The translations under genes were made by a program, and so were the position numbers. From positions 1 to 32,401 of the forward strand of contig JABFRG010000754.1 in NCBI GenBank assembly GCA_013141295.1: 32,401 nucleotides of DNA. The letters are read 5' to 3'. The notes beneath the pieces are model-generated. The model made no database searches and was not told the origin of the DNA. It saw nothing but the letters and a program-made list of their open reading frames with translations. Source of the DNA: Polyangiaceae bacterium. GTDB lineage: Bacteria; Myxococcota_A; Polyangia; Polyangiales; Polyangiaceae. Of this stretch, positions 26,690 to 32,401 are shown in pieces (position 1 is the first letter of the stretch; every line of letters starts with the position of its first letter).

Positions 26690-28549
26690 TTACGAGCCTT
26701 CTGCTGGCGGCGGATCACTCTTGAGCTTGGAGACCGTCTCGAGATCGTTGCCTCGCTCGACGCCCGCACCGGGCAGCGGAGTGGGTTCTTTTGGCCCATC
26801 GCCGCTGGCGGTCTTGCGCAGGCGCTTGCGTGCGGTACCGCTCGGATAGCTGCGGGGGAGTCCCTCGAGGGAAATCGCGGCCAGGCGATCGCCCAGCTCG
26901 CTGGCAGAGCTCGGGCGGTCCACCGCGCGCTTCTCGAGACACTGCATCACGGCGGCGTCGAGGGCCTCGGGGATCGGCAGGTCCGGACGCCGCTCCAGCA
27001 TGCGATCGGGGATCTTCCGCTGATGCAGGTCGAGGAGCTCCCGGCGATTCTGCGACGAGATGGGGAGCTCGCCGGTGAGCGACTCGTACATGAGCACGCC
27101 CAGCGCGTAGACGTCGGTGCGCGGCTCCACCGGCGCGCCGATGCACTGCTCGGGCGCCATGTATTCCGGGGTGCCGAGGGTGTAGCCCTGCTGCGTGAGG
27201 GCCTCGGCGTTGGTGAGCTTGCTCATGCCGAAGTCGAGGACCTTGGCGGTGCCGTCGTCGCAGAGGAAGATGTTCCCGGGCTTGAGATCGCGGTGCACCA
27301 CGCCTTTGGCGTGGGCCGCGGCGAGGCCCCGGCAGACGTCGACGAACACCGGAATGGCGAAGCCCGGCGCCAGGAGACCTTCGCGCTGCAGGCGGTCGGC
27401 CAGGGAGCGACCCACCAGGCGCTCCATGACCACGTAGATGGACCCGTCGGGCATCTGATCGAGGTCCATCACGCGCGCCACGTTGGGATGCTCCACGTGG
27501 GTCTGAATATGGGCCTCGCGCCGCAGGCGCGCGATCTCCGAGCCATCGCGGGCCGCGGCGCCGCGCAGCACCTTCACCGCGACCTCGTGGCCGAGCGCGG
27601 TGTGCTCCGCCGCGTACACCACGCCGATGCCGCCGGAGCCGATCTTGCGACCGATCTTGTACTTGCCGCCCAGCACGGTTCCGGCGAGCTCACCGGCTGG
27701 GGCCTGCTGACCGTGCTCGCCCTTGAGCTCGAGCCCGCGCTCGAGCGCGGCGATGCGATGTCGCTCGAAGGCCCGCTGGGTCTCCTCACCTGCGGATCGG
27801 TCGCGCATGGTCCCGAAGACGTACCCCGCGGCGCCGCCCGCCAGGGCCGCCACCAGGCCTGCGATCCACGTGCCGGTGAGCGCCACCAGCGTCCCCAGCA
27901 CGACCGCGGCGATGCCCGCGAGCACGAAGGGCTGCCCCTTGCGCTTGGTGGGCTGAGCCCACGACACGAGATACGTGCAGGTTTCACCTTTCTTGGCGAG
28001 GCACGTCGGGTGCTCCACGGTGGCTGGCGGAAGGCCCCAGATGCGCGGATAGCTGGTGAGCTCGCCGATGCGCGCCGCGCAGAAGAGCTCTTCGTCGGCG
28101 CTGGCGTTCTTGGCCACCGGTTCTTCGGCGTCGGTGCGTGGTCCGTAGGTCACCTTGGCGCGGGTGGTGCCCTCGAGCTCGCATTCCCAGGTGCCGACCC
28201 GGGTCACTTCCTTCGCGTTGTCGGCCAGGTAGCGGTACGCGTCGCTGGGCTCCTTGGCCACCCGCAGCATGCGCACCAGGGTCCCCAGGGCCTCGGCGCT
28301 CACCACCCACTCGCCGCGGTCGGCCAGGGCGGCCTTGCCCAGGATGTCGGCGATGGCGCGGAGGGCCTTGAGGGCGCCCGAGACCGAGAGCCAGGCGCGC
28401 TCGTTGTCGACGATGGTGTTGTCGATGCCGGCGGTCGCCAGGAGCTTGCGCAGCGCACCCTCGCCTTTCTCGGCGCGCACGCGGAGCAGGTACGTCTTCA
28501 GTACCGAGGCGCGAATCTCCTCTTTGCCGCCCTGCACGGATGCCCGCAT
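26690..28549 (-). CDS. Serine/threonine protein kinase with N-terminal sensor-like domain, TM hairpin and C-terminal kinase domain
   Basis: Kinase motifs GSGGIGVVY, VAVKVL, VVHRDLKPGNIFL, KVLDFGMSK, GTPEYMAPEQ. Two adjacent hydrophobic segments precede the kinase. The N-terminal region ends CLAKKGETCTYLVSW. Confidence 0.92.
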   Translation of the reverse strand: MRASVQGGKEEIRASVLKTYLLRVRAEKGEGALRKLLATAGIDNTIVDNERAWLSVSGALKALRAIADILGKAALADRGEWVVSAEALGTLVRMLRVAKEPSDAYRYLADNAKEVTRVGTWECELEGTTRAKVTYGPRTDAEEPVAKNASADEELFCAARIGELTSYPRIWGLPPATVEHPTCLAKKGETCTYLVSWAQPTKRKGQPFVLAGIAAVVLGTLVALTGTWIAGLVAALAGGAAGYVFGTMRDRSAGEETQRAFERHRIAALERGLELKGEHGQQAPAGELAGTVLGGKYKIGRKIGSGGIGVVYAAEHTALGHEVAVKVLRGAAARDGSEIARLRREAHIQTHVEHPNVARVMDLDQMPDGSIYVVMERLVGRSLADRLQREGLLAPGFAIPVFVDVCRGLAAAHAKGVVHRDLKPGNIFLCDDGTAKVLDFGMSKLTNAEALTQQGYTLGTPEYMAPEQCIGAPVEPRTDVYALGVLMYESLTGELPISSQNRRELLDLHQRKIPDRMLERRPDLPIPEALDAAVMQCLEKRAVDRPSSASELGDRLAAISLEGLPRSYPSGTARKRLRKTASGDGPKEPTPLPGAGVERGNDLETVSKLKSDPPPAEGS

Positions 28550-28582
28550 GCTCCCGCCGAGTCTACGGCAGTTCGGCGAAAG

Positions 28583-29320
28583 CTATACGTTCAAAAGCAC
28601 GTGCCGCAGCGCCTTGTGCTCGCGAGCCAGCGCGTGAAGGCCCTGCACCAGCGCGTCGGGGCCCACCGCGATGGCGGCCCACGCCACGCCGTCCTCGGGG
28701 GCGCCGTCTGCTCCCATGGAGCCCAGCGCGGTCCGTAGCCGCGACTCGGCTGTTCCGTGGAACACCGGCAGATCGTGGGGTAACGGTGCCTCGGGCGCGG
28801 CGCCTACATCGGTTCCCTTCGGAAGAACGCAGAGCGTCACGAGGACGCCGCTCGCCTGATAGCTCTCGAGGGCCGCCAGCGCCGGCGGGTCTCGGGGATC
28901 GTCGACCCCCACCAGGAGCGCGGTCTCTGCCGCCAGGCCTTCGCGGATGCGCGCACGGAGCACCGGCGGTGCCGCGGCCCAGCCGGAGCCAGCCACCACC
29001 ACGGCGAGCCGGAGGTCGGCGGTCTTCGCCCAATCGAAGCCGGTACCCATGGCGTCGGCGGTCTCCACCGCATCGCCCGGTCGGGCTCGGACCAGCGCCT
29101 CGGCCACTTGACCCTTGGGGCGCACCACCAGCTCCCACGGGGCCTGCGTCGCGGGATCGTGCGCCAGCAGGAAATACGCCTCGTCGCCCGCTGCTCTCAG
29201 CTGGGTATACTGGCCCACGTGTGTGTAGGATGCACGTGTTTCGTCGGCCACGTCCAGCCGGACTCCCCATAGGCCTCCGCCGATGGGTTCCACGGAGGCG
29301 ATGCGCGCAGGCCGAAACAT
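28583..29320 (-). CDS. FNR-like/dihydroorotate dehydrogenase electron-transfer-subunit-like oxidoreductase
   Basis: FAD-binding fold pattern: GLWGVRLDVADETRASYTHVGQYTQLRA...FLLAHDPATQAPWELVVRPKG...LAVVVAGSGWAAAPPVLRAR. Confidence 0.65.
   Translation of the reverse strand: MFRPARIASVEPIGGGLWGVRLDVADETRASYTHVGQYTQLRAAGDEAYFLLAHDPATQAPWELVVRPKGQVAEALVRARPGDAVETADAMGTGFDWAKTADLRLAVVVAGSGWAAAPPVLRARIREGLAAETALLVGVDDPRDPPALAALESYQASGVLVTLCVLPKGTDVGAAPEAPLPHDLPVFHGTAESRLRTALGSMGADGAPEDGVAWAAIAVGPDALVQGLHALAREHKALRHVLLNV
29223..29235 (+). repeat. Bipartite motif GTGTA-GGA-TGCAC
   Basis: Exact copy, near the 5' end of the FNR-like CDS; flanked on both sides by CACGTG. Confidence 0.5.
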
Positions 29321-29425
29321 CCGGCCTTTCTAGCCTGGATCGTGCCTCGGCCGGTAGGCCAATGGCGCAGCGGGCAGCTCGGGCGCAGGTTGCTCCGCCG
29401 GCCGGCGCATGCGAGGATCCGCTCC

Positions 29426-29869
29426 ATGGCAAGCTTTCGCGTGGCGACCGCTCTCTTGACCCTTGCTCTCGTGCTCGGGAGCAGCCCTGCGCTGGCCGAC
29501 GCGTTGCCACCAGGGGCGCTCGAGTGCGAAGGCTCCACCGCGGGCGCGGCCTGCACCGTCCGCGCGGCGCCCGGCAAGTGCGAAGCGCAGACCTGCAAGA
29601 GCGCGGGGGTGCCCGACGGCGACGGCGGCTTCACACCCGGCACGGAGCGGCCCTGTCTGGTGTGCGTGGCCACCGCCAGCAGCAGCAGCGGCGGCGCATC
29701 GAGCAGCAGCAGCAGCGGTAGCGCTGTGGACGCGGGCGTCACCTTGAGCACGCCGGGCGAAGGCGGTGGCGGCTGCAACACCGGGTCGTCGCGCACCCGC
29801 TCCCTCGACTTCGCGTTGCTCGGCGTTCTCGGGGTCATCGTCGCGTTCGCGGTTCGTCGGCGCCGCTGA
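29426..29869 (+). CDS. Secreted Cys-rich protein with MYXO-CTERM-like C-terminal sorting tail
   Basis: Signal peptide MASFRVATALLTLALVLGSSPALA, Cys-rich core, Ser-rich linker, then GGGGCNTGSSRTRSLDFALLGVLGVIVAFAVRRRR (Gly-Cys, hydrophobic helix, Arg-rich end). Confidence 0.8.
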   Translation: MASFRVATALLTLALVLGSSPALADALPPGALECEGSTAGAACTVRAAPGKCEAQTCKSAGVPDGDGGFTPGTERPCLVCVATASSSSGGASSSSSSGSAVDAGVTLSTPGEGGGGCNTGSSRTRSLDFALLGVLGVIVAFAVRRRR

Positions 29870-29871
29870 GC

Positions 29872-30900
29872 ATGGTGCTTTCGGCCCTCGATCGCGGGCG
29901 GAGCGTGGTGCTCCGGGCTTTCGGGCCGAGCCTTCGGAGCCTGCTCGCGCAGCGGCCGCTCCGCATCGCACTCCTGGGATCGCTGGCGGTGCTGGCCTCG
30001 GCGGCGACCAGCCTGTGGATTCCGCTCCTCATGGTGGTGCTGGCGCCCATCCTCCTCGGCGTTCCGCACCTGGTGTCCGACGTTCGCTACCTCATCGTGA
30101 AGCCTCGGCTGCACCGCCGCCCGTGGGTTCTCCTGCTGGTGGGGGTGCCGCTCGCGTGCACCTGGTTCCGGCCGAACCTCGACACCGGGCTCCTGGCGGT
30201 CCTCGGCGCGCTCCTCGCGGCCCGCGGCGCGTGGTCGAAGAAGCTCCTCTGGGCTTCCGCCTTCGGATGCATCTACGCGCTCGTCCTGCTCCACCCGTAC
30301 GTCGCGGGAATGCTGCTCCTGCACGGCCACCACTTGGTGGCGTTCGCGCTGTTTCTCCTGGTGTTCGCCCGCAGCGTGCGCCATGCGGCGGCCCCCACCC
30401 TGGTGTTCGCGGCGTTCGCAGGCGCGCTGGTGCTGGGGGTCTTCGATCGCATCATCGAGAGGCCCGCGGCGCTCTTCACCGTGAGCTCGGGCACCGGCAT
30501 CGAGCAGGCCATCGCAGAGCTCTCGCCGTCGGGGTCGTTCACCATGGGCATGCGCTTCGTGGCCCTCTTCGTGTTCGCCCAGTCGGTGCACTACGGCCTC
30601 TGGCTCCGCCTGATTCCCGAAGAGGCCCGGGAGCGGCCGGGTCTTCGCAGCTTCGCCTCGAGCTTCCGCGCGTTGCGCGCCGACGTGGGGCTCCCGATCC
30701 TCGTGCTCGCCCTCGGCGCCATGGTGTTCTTCGGCTACCTCGCCACCCAGAGCTTTCACCACGCGCGCTACGCCTACCTGCACCTGGCGGTGTTCCACGG
30801 GTACCTGGAGCTGGCGTGCCTCGCGCTGGTGCTGGTGGAAGGCAAGGCCGCGCTCCGGCAGGAGCACCCGCAGCCATCGGCTCCGGCAGGCGCTTCGTGA
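29872..30900 (+). CDS. Polytopic membrane protein with conserved histidines, Brp/Blh-like (carotenoid-dioxygenase type) in appearance
   Basis: Multiple TM helices with GVPHLVSDVRYLIVKPRLHRRP, HGHHLVAF, QSVHYGLWLRLIPEE and YLHLAVFHGYLELA. Family call is tentative. Confidence 0.7.
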   Translation: MVLSALDRGRSVVLRAFGPSLRSLLAQRPLRIALLGSLAVLASAATSLWIPLLMVVLAPILLGVPHLVSDVRYLIVKPRLHRRPWVLLLVGVPLACTWFRPNLDTGLLAVLGALLAARGAWSKKLLWASAFGCIYALVLLHPYVAGMLLLHGHHLVAFALFLLVFARSVRHAAAPTLVFAAFAGALVLGVFDRIIERPAALFTVSSGTGIEQAIAELSPSGSFTMGMRFVALFVFAQSVHYGLWLRLIPEEARERPGLRSFASSFRALRADVGLPILVLALGAMVFFGYLATQSFHHARYAYLHLAVFHGYLELACLALVLVEGKAALRQEHPQPSAPAGAS

Positions 30901-31256
30901 CGCGCTTCACGGCCGACTACGCCATGGCTTGGTTTCGGGCGTTTCTCTTCACCGAAGCGGTGGAGGTGCCGGTGTATCGGTTCTTGGCCGGGGCTCCTAC
31001 CTGGGCCGCGTTTGCCGCCAGCGCCATCACCCACCCGTTCGTCTGGTACTTCTTTCCGCCGGTGGGCGATGCGCTCGGCCTCTCCTACGAGCTCACGTCT
31101 GTGGTGTCCGAGCTGTTCGCCTGGTGGGTGGAGGCGGCGTTCCTGGTGGTCGCGGTCAAGATGCCGGTGCGTCGCGCGCTCGGGTTCTCCTTCGCCGCCA
31201 ACGCTGCGAGCGTCGTCGTCGGGCTCCTCTCGCGCAAGTACCTCGGCTACCCCTGA
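30897..31256 (+). CDS. Small polytopic membrane protein of unknown function
   Basis: GTG start overlapping the previous stop (GTGA). Several TM segments with buried polar residues: FTEAVEVPVY, SAITHPFVWYFFP, SELFAWWVEAAFL, FAANAASVVVGLLSR. Confidence 0.72.
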   Translation: MTRFTADYAMAWFRAFLFTEAVEVPVYRFLAGAPTWAAFAASAITHPFVWYFFPPVGDALGLSYELTSVVSELFAWWVEAAFLVVAVKMPVRRALGFSFAANAASVVVGLLSRKYLGYP

Positions 31257-31264
31257 GGAAGCGC

Positions 31265-32080
31265 TCAGAAGCGCGCGTCGAGGGAAGCGCCGGCGTACCC
31301 CGGGGCGAACGCCGGAGTCACCCGTACGCGGGCGCTCTTGTCGCCCTCCACCGGGCCCGTGGGCTCGAGGAAGTGCCACAAAAGGCCGCCCACCGTGAGC
31401 ACGCCACCGCCGATGAGGACCAGCGGGCCGACCGTACGCATGCCGCTGACGGTGCCGGCCTTGCCGTTGTTGGCGGGGTTCGTGCACTTGTGGGTATCGG
31501 GATCGCACCCCTCCGGATAGCCGCCGCCGTAGCCGACGATCATCAGCACCGTACCGGTGGCAATCGCCGCGCCGCCCACGCCCACGAGGATCCACGGCGG
31601 AACGGTGTGCTCACGCGGCGGCGTCGGGGGCTTCTGGTTGGCCCGGAGCGCGGCCGCTGCGGCTTCTTCCTTCTTGTAACGTTCCTTGAGGTTCTCGATG
31701 GTCGCCTTGTGCTCCGGCGATCGGTCACCGGACCGCTTCACGTACTCCTCGAGGGTCCGTATCGCATCGGCGACGTTGCCGTCGCGCTCGTACGAGCGAG
31801 AGATGATGATGAGGATGTCGTGCCGCTCGCAGTCGAGCTCGTAGGCCGAGAAGAAGTTGTCGAGCGCCTTGTCGAGCTTGGCCTGCTCGTAATAGGCCCG
31901 TCCCGCGTCGTAGAACTTGCGCGCGGTCTCGGTGCCGTTGGCGTCGATCTTCTCGCACTTGCTCGTGGGCTTGAGTGCGTGCCCGGCGAACGGATGCACG
32001 ATGGCGTCTGCCGCATGCGCGCGCGTGGTGGCCAGGGCAGTCACGAGAAGGCCAGCGGCCAGAACCGAGGGTACGCGCAT
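31265..32080 (-). CDS. Exported TPR-repeat protein with TM segment
   Basis: Signal peptide MRVPSVLAAGLLVTALATTRAHA; TPR pattern ARKFYDAGRAYYEQAKLDKALDNFFSAYELDCERHDILIIISRSYERDGNVADAIRTLEEYVKRS; later TM and Gly-rich region. Confidence 0.8.
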   Translation of the reverse strand: MRVPSVLAAGLLVTALATTRAHAADAIVHPFAGHALKPTSKCEKIDANGTETARKFYDAGRAYYEQAKLDKALDNFFSAYELDCERHDILIIISRSYERDGNVADAIRTLEEYVKRSGDRSPEHKATIENLKERYKKEEAAAAALRANQKPPTPPREHTVPPWILVGVGGAAIATGTVLMIVGYGGGYPEGCDPDTHKCTNPANNGKAGTVSGMRTVGPLVLIGGGVLTVGGLLWHFLEPTGPVEGDKSARVRVTPAFAPGYAGASLDARF

Positions 32081-32171
32081 CAGGAGGCATGATAGGTCAG
32101 GCCCTGCGACGTTTACAAACCTTCTGTCGTTGCGAGCAGTTCCGCGCTCTGCCCTGGCGCCGCGCGTCAGC

Positions 32172-32401
32172 TCAGGCGCGGGTCGGAATCTTGGCGGCCT
32201 TGTTCCCGAAGGCGCGAACCGCGTCCAGGAGCCAGGTGAGGCTGGTGGGGTCGGCGGCGAGCGCCACCGGCGCCAGCACGAAGCCGCCCGGACGAACCTC
32301 AGCGTGCACCGGCGTTTGCCAGCCGATGAGGAGCTTGCGCAGGCTGGGGGTCAGCGCTTTCTCGAGCTCCGCCGGGTCTGCGGCGAAGGTGCCGAACACG
32401 C
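32172..32401 (-). CDS. Uncharacterised protein, truncated by the right window edge
   Basis: Open frame to the window end on the minus strand: ...MFGTFAADPAELEKALTPSLRKLLIGWQTPVHAEVRPGGFVLAPVALAADPTSLTWLLDAVRAF. Confidence 0.5.
   Translation of the reverse strand, partial: VFGTFAADPAELEKALTPSLRKLLIGWQTPVHAEVRPGGFVLAPVALAADPTSLTWLLDAVRAFGNKAAKIPTRA

Noticed and set aside
26663-28738. 691-aa plus-strand ORF antisense to the kinase gene
   Set aside because: Mirror-frame artefact; kinase motifs are on the minus strand.
29684-29728. AGC/AGCAGC microsatellite-like tracts
   Set aside because: Encodes the Ser-rich linker before the C-terminal tail; expected low complexity.
1-32401. CRISPR arrays, tRNA/rRNA genes, insertion sequences, prophage or retron elements
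   Set aside because: Looked for regularly spaced repeats, cloverleaf-like blocks, and transposase, integrase or reverse-transcriptase motifs in all listed ORFs; none seen by eye.

Overview
This 32.4 kb, high-GC window is chromosomal and looks like a myxobacterium-like (Myxococcota/Polyangia) genome. That assignment is an inference from a MYXO-CTERM-like tail, thrombospondin-type-3 repeats, many lipoproteins, and Ser/Thr kinase and FHA proteins. I support about 28 CDSs. There are no rRNAs, tRNAs, CRISPR arrays, transposases or phage genes that I can recognise. Main recognisable loci: a TIM44/zinc-ribbon protein (truncated at the left edge), a TetR regulator, a PARG-type macrodomain protein, a SulP transporter with STAS domain, a zinc alcohol dehydrogenase, a very large carboxypeptidase-regulatory-domain/PDZ protein, an ABC ATPase, a PhaR-domain regulator, a SigR-like ECF sigma factor with a zinc anti-sigma factor, an MBL-fold hydrolase, gamma-glutamyltransferase diverging from glutathione synthetase, a double-FHA protein, an accessory-looking pair with a DUF2314-like protein, an amidohydrolase fused to TSP3 repeats, a Ser/Thr kinase with an N-terminal sensor, an FNR-like oxidoreductase, and a tight three-gene membrane operon. 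The most unexplained signals are: (i) a repeated bipartite near-palindrome GTGTA-N3-TGCAC (four exact copies, far above base-composition expectation), including a 17/20-nt matching pair around the carboxypeptidase-regulatory gene; (ii) a 17-bp-stem imperfect hairpin at the edge of a visibly less GC-rich two-gene block; (iii) a SigR-type GGGAAT-N18-GTTG promoter before the sigma factor in a thiol/glutathione neighbourhood; (iv) the translationally coupled MYXO-CTERM/membrane operon. All homology calls come from reading the protein sequences; no database search was run.
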